Part shown: positions 1-12,755 of the stretch, one piece after another
Numbering within the stretch: position 1 is the first letter of the stretch
Layout: each line of letters opens with the position of its first letter
NCBI GenBank assembly: GCA_030544235.1
Contig: CM060468.1
Location: 3,664,758-3,728,757, forward strand
DNA: 64,000 bases
Source of the DNA: Lepturacanthus savala
Lineage: Eukaryota; Chordata; Actinopteri; Scombriformes; Trichiuridae
Reading direction: 5' to 3'
Made by a program: the position numbers and the translations under genes
Notes under the pieces: generated by a model
What the model was told of the DNA's origin: nothing
Databases searched by the model: none
Seen by the model: the letters and a program-made list of their open reading frames with translations, nothing else

Positions 1-1292
1 GATTCACTGCTTCTTCATCAATAGTCAAACTAGTAAGACTAGTCCAGTACTGACCTGATGGATTCTATCTTTTTCAATCCACTTCACCTTATATGTGTAA
101 AACAGAAGTTATTTTCCAGCAAATTCCTGAGACTCTAGTAGAAAGTAGCTTTAACGTTAAATGCACAGGCCTTTTTTTCAGTTTTCCTGCTATAAATGCT
201 AATAAATGTGGAATATCTCTACAGCCACAAAGGTTATTGCACTTAAACCTGGAATCAATAGAAATCTACAAGTGAGGTGATGATAAAAGAGTCAGAATCA
301 ATTTATGTTGCTGTTACAGAGCAAATATAGTTAGAATTTTCTATATTGCAAATCTAATAATCACACAAACAACTCAAATCTGAATTAAATATCAAATTGG
401 TATTTAGTAGCAGCCCTGCTACTAATAAAATTGCTTTATTCACATCTTGAAACAAGAATAAACTGACGCAAATAGTAAAATGATCAATTATTTGTCCATA
501 AAATCATTAAATTCCATGAGATGTTTAAAAATGAGATTATAAAGGAGTTAAATAATCACACAAACAGCTCAAATCTAAATTAAATATCAAAATAGTTGTT
601 TTTTCATGCAGGACTTTTACTTGCAAATGACTTTTTTTTTACCTTCCTGTAAAACTTTTACTGATCTAAATGACTTTAATGAATAGAAGCAGATCCTCAA
701 AACCTAGAGATTTTTGCTGCTATCTGAGCCACTTGTTTGTGCCATTTTAGAGATTTTTTAAAAATAAATTAGGATTTTTAATGCAGTATACATGGGCCAA
801 AGTGTTGAAGTCCCCACATGTAACATCCACTTTAAACCAGCTGATGTTCTAATCTTCCCATCGATAAAACTCCATCCAGTTTCCCCAATTACAGCCGTGA
901 TCAGACTAATTCACTGGAGACTGCATGATTGGATTATAATATGAGATGCACTTCACTTCAGCCTGGACCACATTTAGCAAATCAACAGCTAGCGCAGTGA
1001 TTGGGCAACGCTAGACCTGGCACTCCACCATTTATACACACACACACACAAATACACACAGTTAAACTGTTGCTGTGCGATTTCTGGTGTGGATGAGAGA
1101 GGACTTTCACTTTAATATATCAAGTAACCAAGGAGACTTGATCAATATTTGATTCAGTGCCACTTGAGCAGTGTGTGTGTGTGTGTGATTTTTGGACCTC
1201 TGCTGTTACTATAGAGGTTGTGGCGTAAGTCCAACGTGTGTGTCAGCGAATGGTCACACACACACACACGCAGTGTTTGCTTGCATCGATTT

Positions 1293-1460
1293 TCGTCATC
1301 CCGGGTCGGGTCCAAGATGGCACCGATACCGCCACTTTAAGACGATGACATCATATTTAATATTCCCGCCCCTGTTGGTGGGCGCCAGGTTTCTCCAGCG
1401 GGGTTTCGCCGGTAATTCCGGTGTACAGCCGGAGCGGGAACGCCGCCAAAAGGGAATGTT
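1293..1460. promoter_or_regulatory. CpG-rich patch with promoter-like motifs (tentative)
   Basis: This patch is clearly richer in G+C and CpG than the AT-rich DNA around it. It holds CCAAGATGGC (about 1311-1320, YY1-like), TGACATCA (1346-1353, CRE/ATF-like) and TATTTAATA (about 1354-1362, MEF2-like or TATA-like). The grouping could mark a promoter or enhancer, but no first exon could be read next to it. A degraded transposon end is an alternative. This is inference from motifs only. Confidence 0.2.
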
Positions 1461-1734
1461 GAGTTCCTTCAGTGCAGTAAAAGGTTGGTAGGATGATGCT
1501 GTATTCAGCAACTAAACATCCTGATTTCTCTGTCAGTGTTTTAAAGGTTCATACAAGAACACTCTCTTATTTTGAAAAAAATTTCATAATTCCACATCTC
1601 TTGCTGATTTAAAAACCAGGATTCAACACAGTTTGAATTTAGAAAATATTCACAAAGTTTCAATCATGCATATTATAGAACTTTGGACCTTTAAACCTTA
1701 AAAAATGTGTTTTTCTATATATTCAGCTTAGATC

Positions 1735-1915
1735 ATTGCCCCAAGTTAGGGATATTGTTATGTGCTTTTCCTATTTCATCAGAATTTTAATAAAATAAGT
1801 AAAAGTTCCCTTTTGATATTACTAATAATGAATGAGAGCAAGCACCATTTTCATTAGTTTAATATTTATTAGCCCAAAATCTCACAATATCCCTAATTGA
1901 TTGTGAATAATGTCT
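1735..1915 (+). repeat. Dispersed repeat family B, copy 1
   Basis: The segment has the family core: 'aagtaaaagttccctttt', a run around 'ttactaataatgaatgag', then a terminal part reading 'ctcacaatatccctaa' followed by 'attgtgaata'. Related copies lie near 22640, 27903, 60735 (inverted) and 62897 (inverted). The ends can fold back on themselves (acaatat/attgtga), so a small non-autonomous DNA transposon is plausible. I cannot name the family. A further end fragment lies near 2157-2190. Confidence 0.6.
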
Positions 1916-3260
1916 GTAGTAATAATCCTCAATCCACCCCACATTCAGTTACTTTGAATGAATATAACAAAAAAGATGTGTAGAACAATAGAAATCCTCG
2001 ATTATAGCCTGTTTTAGCAGCTAAATTCAATGGATAAGTTTAAAATGGTTGATTTAAAGAGTTTGCAGAACCATTTAAGTGGTTTTAACTTTCATCAAAG
2101 GCATTTGATGTAGTAAATCAAACAGCTTGAGTCAAACCAAGAAACAGACTCTAATTATATCCCTAATTTATTGTGAGTACTGTATTATTACTACTTATGC
2201 ATGAGTATATATTGAATATCAGGGGTTTTACAATATTGTTTTCCCTATACTCACATTTATTCCTTAAAAGATGACTCATTACTTCATTTATCATTGGAAA
2301 AAATACTAAAAATGTGCCAGTTTCTGCTTCTCAAATGTGAGGATTTTCTGCTTTTCACCATTGGAGCTGAAGATATGTTAAGATAAAATAAACCATTTTG
2401 TCCTATAGTGAAGCAATTGCATTTGCAACAGCAGTAGAGGCAATACAAGAAAAAACAGCCTATATAAAAATATATAACATATAATACAATATAATATAAA
2501 ATAGATGCATTATACTACACTGTAATGCAGGCACACTATAATACAGATAAGACTAATTAATAGAATAAGAATAATAAATAATTAGTCCAATACAATAGAT
2601 GAAACAAGACTTTAAATATGTGCTTGTTTACTCCAAAAGAAATTCATTCATTTTATTATCTTACTACACGTTAGCTGATTTATAGCTGCAAGTAAAATAT
2701 CAATTCATATAAATACATATAGTTGTTTGGGTTTTTTTCTCATTATAAGAACATGTCATGATATGAACTCTATTTAGAAATATACTCAGTCTCCTATGAC
2801 TATATCTGTAGGGTTGTGATATTTCTGAGAAATGCAAAAGTCAATCATAAAAAAAGAAAACCGCCACATTTGCAGAACTTCAGACAGCGACGTTGGGAGT
2901 TTAAGTACGGCTCAGTGCCCACAGAGAGAGGCGTTAAACCTTTTCCAGGCCCATTATTCAGTTGGGTGATGACAGGCCTCCTCCTCTGCAGACATATTTT
3001 GATGATCCCGTCGTGAGAGGCGGCGAGGCGTCGTCTTCCAGCAGCGATCCTGTCACCAAAGGGACTCGCGGGGTCACCAAAGCCGTCGCGTTACTAAATC
3101 AGCTGGGAGCTTTTTAAAGAGTAATGCTGCAGCCGCTTCCAGTTCCTCTTCGCCTGCTGAATTATTTTGTGATAAAATGCGAGGGGAGAGCAGGTGGTAT
3201 GATAAAAATGTCACAAGTTAGTTTCTTCTTTCTCACTTTTTAATGGTTGCGTTTTTCACT

Positions 3261-3712
3261 TTCAAAAATTAGGGGTCAACCAGACAATTTAGTGTTTTCC
3301 ATGAAAGGTCGCACTTTTATTCACTACCATGAGTTGTAAAATGAATAGAAAATATAGTCAAGACATTGACAAAGTTAGAAATAATGATTTGTATTTGAAA
3401 TAATCTTGTTGTTTGCTTTCATTAAAGGAAAGTCAGTTTTCTATCTTCTCTAAGCAGCTAAACTGTTTCCAGCTGTGCTAACATGTTAGCATCAAGGGTT
3501 TTCCAATCATCCATTAACCTTCTGATGCAATGAGCAAACACATTGTTCCATTAGAACACTGGACTGATAGTTGCTGGAAATGCGCCTCTATACACCTATG
3601 TAGACATTGCACCAAAAAAACAGACATTTGCAGCTAGAATAGACATTTACCACATTAGCAATGTGGTAAATATGGTATTTATGATTAGTTTAAAGTTATC
3701 TACATTGAAAAA
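3261..3712 (-). mobile_element. Non-autonomous transposon-like repeat, family A copy 1 (inverted)
   Basis: The copy begins with 'ttcaaaaattaggggtcaac' and carries the family blocks 'agaaaatatagtcaagacat', 'gttgctggaaatgcgcctct', 'catttgcagctagaatagac' and 'tttaccacattagcaatgtg'. These match, in reverse complement, the copies at 29955-30397 and 54648-55045 and a deleted copy at 42323-42580. The intact ends elsewhere read 'gtttggggtcac' and 'gtgaccccaaac', which are terminal inverted repeats. No reading frame is present. Repeats of this appearance are abundant in teleosts. Confidence 0.75.
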
Positions 3713-4474
3713 ACACTAAAAAAAAAAGGAAACGTGTGGTGTATAAGTGAGTAGATCCAGTAAAAGCAGATTTATTTCTTAAAATAACCAACAGTTGAAT
3801 GTGAACCTGACTTAAAGGTGCTGAGTGCCGCTATAAGAACCAATAAGTCGTGTGTCTTTACCGCGACAGTCTTTACTGCAGCTGTGGCCGTTTATTAAAT
3901 GCCGTCGTTAATTTTTATGTGTGTGGATTTGTGATATCAACATGTGGCTTTTTTTACGGCCTCGGCTCCTTTCTCGATGTAAAAATCGATGGTTGTGAAA
4001 GACCAAAAGGTCCCAGAGAAGTCGTCATGCTGCTTTTCTTGATTTCTGTGTTTTTCGATCTTGCTTGATCTTTCCTGCTTTTAAATTCTTGTCGTTTCTT
4101 TTTTTTTCTTCTTCTTTGTCTGATTCTGTTTTCCACCCCATCTCCACATGCTCCATCTCCTGCTTTTTCCTCTATTCCTCATCTTTTCCCCCTCGTTTTC
4201 TGTCGTTTTAAACTTCTCCGGCTCTTCTTTCCTCCTCCAATCCTCTGACCCGTCTTCTCCTCCTCTTCCTCTCCATCCTTTCAAACCACTCAGCTCTTTT
4301 CACTTCCCTCTCTGCCTGCAATCCATCACCTCCTCCTCCACCCCCTCAGTCCTACTGGGTATAATCTGAAGTGTGTGTGTGTGGATGTGTGTGTGTGTCT
4401 CTCTCCATCAGAGCCCCATGTTCTGAGTTATTACTCTCTAATCATCAGTGAGCCCACAGCAACACCCCCCCCCC

Positions 4475-4507
<33 letters not shown>
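4475..4507. repeat. (C)n(CA)n microsatellite
   Basis: A run of C residues is followed by about 15 CA units. No gene lies around it. Confidence 0.9.
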
Positions 4508-4509
<2 letters not shown>

Positions 4510-4639
4510 TTTTCATTGCTGCATGGCCCATACTGTAATTAAAGCTTCTCAATCCTTGCTGACAACCGTGGATTTTGTCGTCTCTATTGCTAGCGTAACC
4601 TAATGCTAATGCTAATACTCTGGGAGTTGGTTGAAATCT

Positions 4640-7505
4640 CTCACAGATGTTTTTAAAGTGTCCAGCACATTCATTGCAAAATGGGAAAAAAAAAGGTCTT
4701 TAAATATGCACATGTTGCTTTGTGATTTAGCTTGAGGCTAAAGCTGCATGTCCCAGGCTAAAAAGTCAACTAGCTGCTCACTGGTGAGAGATGTAGAAGA
4801 AGTGAAAAGTAAGGAATTATTTGTATGTTCCTGGGTGGAAGTTCTGAGTCAAATATGTGTTTTTCTTCTTGGCTAATAACGGATGCAGCAGATTTGTAAA
4901 ACAACGCTTGGGGTTCTTCTAGCAAGCTAGTTAGCGGGGGATGCTAATATATGCAGCTTACATCAGAACTCATGTTCTTGTGTTTTTAATTAAGTCCTCC
5001 AATTTTTTAAGGCACCAATTACACTTTAATATGAGCCGTTCATTAAATAATACTATATTTTTGTGTGTTCATTAAACTCAACCACATGGTGCTAAATCAT
5101 TCATTAGCCAACAGGCACTTGTCTCATTTTTATCTTGTTATATTTCCTCCTTTTTGTCAAAACTCTCACCTGTATTTTTAAAGTCTCCTGAACATTTGTT
5201 TTTAAATGAAAAATGGTCTTAAATATGCATATTATGATAGTCAAATATGTGTCTTTCCTTGCTAACAATGGGTTCCGTGGCTTTGGAAAATGATTGTTGG
5301 GTTTCTTCTAGTAAGCTAGTTAGCTGGGGATGCTAATACGTAAGAGCAGGGTACTGTTTAATCTGTTCCTTTCATTGTGTTTTCAATTAAGTTTGCTTAA
5401 AAAAAGATCTTCCAAATTCTTCAGATACCAATTATAGTATAATATTAGCTGTCATCCATTAAATAATACAATATTTTTGTGTGTTTATGTCTCATTCTCA
5501 TTTCATTTACTTATTAATCTTTTTTATATTTCCTCTCTTTTTGTCTTTATCTCTCTCTCTACTTCTCCTCCAACACTCCTCCCTCTCTATCAGAAGGTTT
5601 GCATTCTTCCGTTGTCGCTCTTCCCCTCCGCTGCCCGTTCATTTGTCGTGCTGCTGACTTCACACAGAGCCCACATCCATCACAAACTAATAATGTTATA
5701 TAGAAAAATGGATAAAGAGGGAGATTTTTCACCTTTTTTTTTACATCAAAGCAAGGGAAACTTGTTTAAAATGAAAGACGGATTGTGCTGTGAATCCATT
5801 TTTACAGAACAAAGCCCACATCCATGCTTGTGTTTAACTGTGTTATGTGGTCTATCTGTCCTCCAGGGTCAGGGTACCCGTATGTCCTGGAAGCCCCGGC
5901 CCAGGACTTTATCTCCGGTAAACATGCAACCCAAAAAAATAAAGCAATAAAAGTCTGCATTATTGTTATTCCCAGTCTGCCCCTTCAAACTACCAACTAC
6001 CCATGAATCCTCACACCCTCAGCTCTGCTACAGCTAATGCAGCCTCATTACTACTCCCATCATTAATCTGTAATAAGTGGTCATTATGTGTTGCTCCAAC
6101 TTAATCAAGCGCTTGAGGAATGTCCCTCCACCCCCAAGTTGCTGTGAGACACATTAATGCCGTCAACACACCTGCAGATTCCCTTTTTTGTGAGTGTGAG
6201 TGTGTGTGACCATGCACACACACACACACACACACCTCCTGGCTTCATGTTAATCCACATCTGACATGAAAAATATCTTGTGCACATGTTATTGCCATTC
6301 CGCTGCACAAAAGACTAACTCCCTGCAGCCCGGCCTTATTACAGCTCGCCTCCAGCCCTAATGGAAAGTAATAAAGAACTCTTAACACATCTTAGTTTAG
6401 TCATGTGTTTTCTGTGTGTGTGTGTGTTAAGGGAGATGAAGGGGTCTGATTAGACGATGCAAGCTGCAGACAGCTATGATGATCAATGCCAATCTAAATC
6501 CTTGCATTTCTTCTACCTATAAAGGGGTTTTGAAAGTTTGGTGACTCACCCTGCACTCAGGGACCTTTAAGAAAGAGCTCATCAAATCCAAAATGTGTCT
6601 CTACGGCCAGCAGCTTCAATGTCTAATTCCTTCATCTCTCCCTCGTCGTATGTTGGAGTCAATGGTTCATACATACACGCGTGCAGCTTTCCAAATACAC
6701 AAATATAATGTACTTTTGTCCCCAACAGTGCAGCGTGTGCAATGTTTTAATACCTATTATTTCTCTCATAAGGCTGAAAGATTGATGGTGTTTCTTAGCA
6801 ATATTTTAATATACAATATTATATATATCCATATTTACGAACACTTATATGGGCAGTATATGAAATTCTGAGTCAAATACATGTTCTTGGCTAATGACAG
6901 GTACAGTGGCTTTGTAAAGCAATGTTTGGGTTTCTTCTAGTTAGCTAGTTAGCGGGGGCACTATTTTTGTCTTTTAATATTTTCTCCTTTTTTGTCAAAA
7001 CTCTCACTGGCTTTTTTAAAGTCTCCAGCACATTTGTTTTAACATGAAAAAGGGTCTTTAAATATGCACATTATTCTATTTGATACAGCCAAAAGGGCCT
7101 GAGGCTAAAGCTGCATGTCCCAGGCTAAAAGTCGGCTAGCTGCTAGCTGGTGACAGAAGTGGAAAATAAGGAATGTCATTATTTGTGTGTTCCATATCAA
7201 ACGTGTTCTTTTTCATGCTTATCACAGGTGCTGTGACTTTAGAAAATGATGCTTGTTTTTTTTCTAGTAAGCTAGATAGCGGGGGATGCTAATGTTTTGC
7301 ACCTTAGATCAGACTAGAGCACGCTTCCAGATGTACAAATATAATGTACTTTTGTCTTCAGTGGTGCAGTGTGGGTGTGTGCATTTGTGTGCAACTTTTA
7401 ATACGTATTGTTTTCTCATGAATCTGAAAGATTGATGGTTTTTCTGCTCTAACATAGCATTTCCATATTTATGAACACCACCCCTTATATGGGCAGTATA
7501 TGAAT
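4640..7505. repeat. Locally amplified, diverged direct repeats
   Basis: A unit carrying 'ttttaaagt(c/g)tcc', 'tctttaaatatgcac', 'gaggctaaagctgcatgtcc' and 'agctagttagcgggggatgc' occurs at about 4640-5110, 5155-5490 (partial) and 6990-7300, with a fragment at 6866-6962. A second unit carrying 'acaaatataatgtacttttg', 'gaaagattgatggt' and 'ttatatgggcagtatatgaa' occurs at about 6670-6870 and 7310-7505. All copies have the same orientation and are diverged, so this looks like old tandem duplication and not transposition. The intervening 5490-6670 looks unique. No gene is seen. Confidence 0.75.
5867..5917 (+). other. Candidate 51-bp exon, unidentified
   Basis: A pyrimidine-containing tract ending in 'ctgtcctccag' precedes 51 bp that is much more GC-rich than its surroundings and is followed by 'gtaaac', a reasonable donor. 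Two frames are open across it. One reads GQGTRMSWKPRPRTLSP and another, phase-shifted, contains SGYPYVLEAPAQDF. Neither resembles the ClC-2 N-terminus or any family I can name. It could be a small alternative exon of clcn2, an exon of another plus-strand gene, or chance. Without homology or RNA evidence confidence is low. Confidence 0.15.
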
Positions 7506-7668
7506 ATACGCTGTATGCATGCGTGTGTCTGTCAGTTTAAAGAATTGCAATGGCACGTGCGATTGGAAATGCTCTGAAATTGGTTATGCCAAGTGTGTAT
7601 CGGGGTATAAAAGTGTAAATCAGAACACTGCAGAGCGAAAGCGCTGACTCTGCACCTGCAGAGATGGG

Positions 7669-7696
7669 TGTGAGAGAGAGAGAGAGAGAGAGAGAG
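7669..7696. repeat. (GA)n microsatellite
   Basis: A short run of GA units lies at the start of a purine-rich stretch that extends to about 7930. The minus-strand reading frames over it are low-complexity and not genes. Confidence 0.85.
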
Positions 7697-9102
7697 TGTA
7701 GAGGTAAAGAAGGAATGAATTGATCCACAGCAGAAATAGAAGGATGTTTCGAAGCAGAGGGAGTTGAAAAAGTTAACGTGGGAAGGCGGAGGATGGAACA
7801 AGAAATGAAGACGGAGTGTGAGGAGGTAAAAAAATATAAAAGAAAGAGGGGGGAGTTGATGGCAGAGGTCTGGGGAGCGGACAGATGAAATAAATGGAAG
7901 GTAGAATGTGAGAGGTAGATGAGAGAGAGAAGACATCCAGACAGTTAGCAGCAGGTCCCTCGGCTTTTAGTTCACCGGGCTTTCATCCAGGAAATGAAAC
8001 GACTTACCTCTCCCCTGTGTGATCTCACACACACACACAGAAAAAAACACACATTCTCCTTATGCATTTAAACCACAAACTTACTGGCATCAATGGACTA
8101 TTATTGTCATCATCATGCCTTCATAAGTTGGTCCCCAGAGAGACACAAGACTGTGGCTGCACCCTGATACTACGACACGTAGTGAACGTCTGAATACCAG
8201 TTACTCTCGGATGTCTTTGAAATATCAATTGTTTAAATGTCAAGGAAAAAATGTTCCAATTACGACACTTCACAGGCAGTCCATTGATTAAAGGAAAGCA
8301 AAGAAAGTAAAAAAGAAATATAAAAACATTGCAGGAAGTGCTGAAGAGGTAATTCAAACAACGAAAACAACTACAAAAGTACAAATACCAGCACAAAAAA
8401 ACATTTTATTTATTTTATTTTTGCACCATAATACAAAAAGACCAAAGGGGAGGTGGGGTAATACAGAAGATGCTGGAGAGGTTTAAAAAAAAAAAGGTCA
8501 AAATCAAATTCTTTCAGTGTAGACTAACGAACTTAAAACCTATATTTGTTTGTGAATTTATGATTTGTTTTTCTTATTATAAAAATACTTTTGCTTGGAG
8601 GATTCTGTGGTTCTGATGCTGTCCACCACATCTCCAACAGGTGTTTAACTGAGTTTAGATTTGGTGGCTGTGGAGGCCACAACATGGATGTTAATTGCTT
8701 GATTCTAGAATGAGTACTGGTAACTTTATTCCACTTATTTTGCAAAAAAAAAAAAGATAAAATGAAATCAAACTGAGATTTAGGCCGTAGATGTTCATCT
8801 TATTAATTTCCTCCTTCATTGATATTTTGACCTGAAACGGAAATCATATTTGCTTCTTGAGGAAAAAAAATAAACTGCTGTGCAACACTTATTACCATGT
8901 CCTCTTTGATGATATCTTTCATGGCATTTCTTACAGAAAAACATCCAAACTACACTCGTTGGGCTTCAGAGCTGCTCCCTTAAGAAACATTAAAACATAC
9001 ATCACACACGCTTAAACAGGAACGCCGCAGCTGTTTTTTACATAATAACTTTGGGGGATTGCGCCGGCCTGTTTGTGTGTATGTGTGTGTGTGTGTGTGT
9101 GT

Positions 9103-9235
9103 GTACGCCATTACACCTCATTAAGCAGACATTGTACTGCCGCCATAAGACGGGTGTCACAGCCGCCGTAACTCGCCGAGCGAGCGGAGTGATTGAGTGC
9201 GAGTCGAGGCGCTCGGCTGCCGCCGTTACAGCACA
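9103..9235. other. CpG-rich unique patch
   Basis: This segment sits just after a (TG)n run and contains many CpG dinucleotides ('ctcgccgagcgagcgg', 'gcgctcggctgccgccg'), unlike the flanking AT-rich DNA. CpG retention can mark unmethylated regulatory DNA. No splice sites or homology support coding, so it is listed only as a candidate regulatory element. Confidence 0.3.
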
Positions 9236-9661
9236 TTTACATAAACATAACCTCCTTTTACATCTCATCAGCATAGAGAACACATCAACGCGAAGGAAGG
9301 AGCAGAGGAGGGATAGATGGATAGATTAATGAAGGGACGAACGGGCGGGGGCGAGCAGGAAGGAGACGCTACAGTTGGTGCGCTGGGAGAATATGGATGG
9401 CCTTATAAAGTACCAGAGGAAACGTTTACAGATGTGTTGTTGGTTTTATTACCACAACATTTGTCATCATTTTTTTTCCCCAAGGGGGTAATTTGTCTCG
9501 TTAGTTTCTTGCGTTTCCTGCGTTTCTTCGTTCTCGCCTGGGCGGCCTCTTCTATTCTCTTTATCCACAGCAGCACGGATCCACATAGAAGTTTATGTAT
9601 GAAACCAGTAGGGTTACAGAATACTGTGAAACTTTCCATGGGAACAAACGGGAATAAATTG

Positions 9662-9861
9662 TCATGGGTGTCCAATCCTGGTCCTGGAGGGCCGGTGTGG
9701 GTGCAGGTTTTTGTTCCAACCAAGCAGTTACACACCTGATTCTACTAATCAGGAGCCCTGCTAAGGACCTTCATTAGTAGAATCAGGTGTTTAACTGCTT
9801 GGTTGGAACAAAAACCTGCACCCACACCGGCCCTCCAGGACCAGGATTGGACACCCCTGTA
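9662..9861. mobile_element. Near-perfect palindromic MITE (hAT-like ends)
   Basis: About 85-90 bp beginning 'catgggtgtccaatcctggt' is repeated as its reverse complement, ending 'accaggattggacacccctg'. I count about two mismatches in the arms (catggg/caggg and ttacacacc/ttaaacacc). Only a short partly symmetric centre around 'ggagccctgctaaggacc' separates them. The flanks share 'taaattg' on both sides ('aataaattg' before, 'actaaattg' after), consistent with a diverged 7-8 bp target-site duplication. CAGGGGT-type ends with 8-bp duplications suggest the hAT superfamily. No transposase is encoded, so it is non-autonomous. The near identity of the arms suggests a recent insertion. Confidence 0.85.
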
Positions 9862-9956
9862 CTAAATTGAAGGTGGGCCCTTAACGGGGAACATAAATAT
9901 AGTTGGGGGGAAATTATAATTTAGGATAATCTTAGCAAAAACAACCAGATTTAAAG

Positions 9957-10115
9957 GGATAGTTCCAGCATCTGGTTTCTTTAGTCTTCTATACTAGTAA
10001 ACTGGTGATCTTTGGGTTGAATCTTCAACTTCAAAAAACAGTGATTGCAATTTTACACCATTTTATGAACCAAACAACCACCAACAAACAACACCATTTA
10101 ATAATCAATAGATTA
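9957..10115. repeat. Dispersed repeat family D, partial copy
   Basis: The segment shares 'gtaaactggtgatctttggg', 'caccattttatgaaccaaac' and 'aatcaatagattaatcgg' with fuller copies at 12460, 34790 and 57845. The family ends in a 'tgcaaccct' or 'tgcagccct' motif seen in those copies. No coding potential. Confidence 0.55.
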
Positions 10116-12459
10116 ATCGGCTCCCCTCGTTCACACACACAAGTAAACTGGACAGAAAAACAGGAGTGGAGTATAAACTGAACTGAAGAGAAGATGACAA
10201 ACAAGTGGAAAGAGCAGAGGATTACAGAAGGGAAACAACCAAAAAAAGACCAGCACTTTTTAGTACTTCCTTCCTTCTTTTCTGAAAAGTCTTCACTCAG
10301 TGGAGGTGTCAAATTCCTCAGTTTTCCTCGCAGTTTAAATAATTACCACATCAGTTTATATACACCGTCAAGATGGAGGTGACTTCCTGACCGCAGCTTG
10401 CGAGAACATTCATTTTCATTGTTTCGTTTCAAGATAACTGTCCGTCGTAATAATTCCACCGACTTAAAGGGCACCATGTCTGCCTGAGATAAGCCAAAGG
10501 TCACTCCATCTGACAGCTAGACTTTTAGTTTGAAATTTCTGTCAAAACTCTGGATTTTCTTCAATATTCTTCAAATTCTTTAAGTTAAAGAATTACTTTT
10601 ATGGTAGAAAAAAAGCAGTTCTATCTATCAGTTTTTCCATTTAGTTCTTCTCTGGTTCAAAATTCAATCAAGCCAACACCTGCAGCCCCGGATTGGAAGA
10701 TAAGAACAGAAAATAAGAGACCTACGGTGTCAAAATCAAGCTAGTGTGGAAAACTTTAAATGCGGCGTAAAAGATTGTGCTGAAGCTAACGTCTTCCTGT
10801 TGCAAGCAATCACGGCGCCGGTGGAAATTTCCTTCTCGCGCGAATGTAGCATAAAATCCCTTTCATGCCCTTATCTGTTTCATGATAGCAGAAACTGTAA
10901 AAGGGCAGTAGAGAGTGTGCATGTCGGTGTCAAAAATATTAAAGATCCCCTACAGACATGTTTGAAGATGAGTAAAAAAAATTGAAAAAGCAAAAAACTC
11001 AGGAGAGGAGAGCAGCAGTCACACATTTCTCTAGTTTCTGGTTAGGAAAGGCTGAGATTGTCAAGTAACACATTGAAGCCTATGAGCCTTCAAGTCAATG
11101 ACTGTCATTTTATACTTAAATATTTTTTTATGTAGATTATTCAGATTTTCAACCCTGACATGTATATATCTATTTAATCATTTACATTTATATGTTGTAC
11201 ATGGGATAAATAGGTTTTTGTTTATAGGTATATTTCTGCAAGCAGCAACTATAATAGCAAAAAATACATTTTCTGCAAAGAAAAGAAAGAAAAATGAAAA
11301 AAATAATAGATGCATAACATGATTGTTAGTGACTCAACTGATATAATTATATGCATGAAATCCTTGAAAAAAAATCAGAGCTTAACTGGGTTAAGTGAGA
11401 ATAGCTGGTCCACCTTAAAGGTTATTCCACCTTAATTGAGCCGAGACATGGAAACCTGTCTTCTGTCTTGAGGAGATGTAGCATTTGTTCAGTGAAAAAT
11501 TGCCTGAACTACACACACACACACACATACACACATACACACTGCTAACTCCATACTCTTTTACACACTCTCCTGACCTCACACTCTCTATGTACACAAC
11601 CTAAGCCCTGAGCCATTCCTTCAGGGAGCTCCGGTACTTGTATAACACTATAGTAAGCATAATATTCTGACAGAGCTCACAATGTAAAACCTACAACAGC
11701 AACCGAAATAAGCTCTGAGGAACGGAAGAAATCAAAGATCAACTGTATTTACACTGAATCTAAACTTTGATACTGAAATCCGCGGCCTAGCCCTTTAAAA
11801 ACCTCTACTGTATAACATCTCTCTCCTTGTCCGATCTTACAAAGTTGCTGTTTTTAAAGAAGCAGAAGCGCTGAATGGTCAGATTTGTCTATGTTAATTC
11901 TAATCTAATTAAGCCGGTGTTTTTTAAACACAGCCAGGCGTCTCTAATTGAATCGCTCCCTTATCCATGAAGCTACATAATGAATGAGGGAGCACATACA
12001 CACAGAATGGGGGATAGGCCTCATTGGCATGACTGTGCAAAATGAAGGCATTAATGGTAGGCTCCTTTACCCTTTACACCCACATATACCTGTCACCTTG
12101 CATAACAAATGAGGGCACGGTCTGAATAATTGCTGCGTGTGTGTGTTCGTGTGTGTGTGTGTGTGTGCTCTGTCTGCCTCCTGCACATTTACATGTTGGT
12201 TTATTACTTGTTTCTCCCTCTAAGATGATAGATACGGTGCAGTTTGATTGATTGCACGTTTAATGTTCTGTACAAATGATCAATGTTGCCTCAGAGATCT
12301 ACAAAAAGGTCTGTACCTAGGAGGATCATTCTAGTAGGTGTTCAGTCCTCTGCACTGTTATATTAGTGGAAGAAGTACGCCAATATTTTATTTATCAAAA
12401 ATTAGTAATACTACAATGAAAAAATACTACATTACGAGTAAGAGAGCTAAGTATTGGTT

Positions 12460-12755
12460 GTAGAGATGCAACAGTTAATCCATTAGTTGTTTAGCTGCCA
12501 ACCACTACATTAATTACCATTAATCGATTTGAGTCTTTTTTTTTAAGAAGAGAATGTTTAAATTCTCTGGTTCCAGCTTCTGATGGTGACAATTTTCTGG
12601 TTTCTTTAGAGTAAACTGGTGATCTTTGGGTTGTGGACTGTTGGTCTGGACAAAAAAAACACCATTTTATGAACCAAAAACCGAATAAACTAATCATTTC
12701 AGTAATCAATAGATTCATCAACTGTCAGAATAGTCATTAGTGCAACCCTAATTGG
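12460..12755. repeat. Dispersed repeat family D, fuller copy
   Basis: From 'gagatgcaacagttaatcca' to 'agtcattagtgcaaccctaa' the segment has inverted-repeat-like ends (tgcaac...gtgca) and the internal blocks 'attctctggttccagcttct', 'gtaaactggtgatctttggg' and 'atcaatagattcatcaact'. It is a non-coding mobile-element relic of a type common in teleost introns. The minus-strand frame over 12491-12721 is accidental. Confidence 0.65.

Noticed and set aside
9317..9739. 140-codon plus frame and the 110-codon minus frame at 9403-9735
   Set aside because: Both run into the palindromic MITE and have no recognisable protein similarity.
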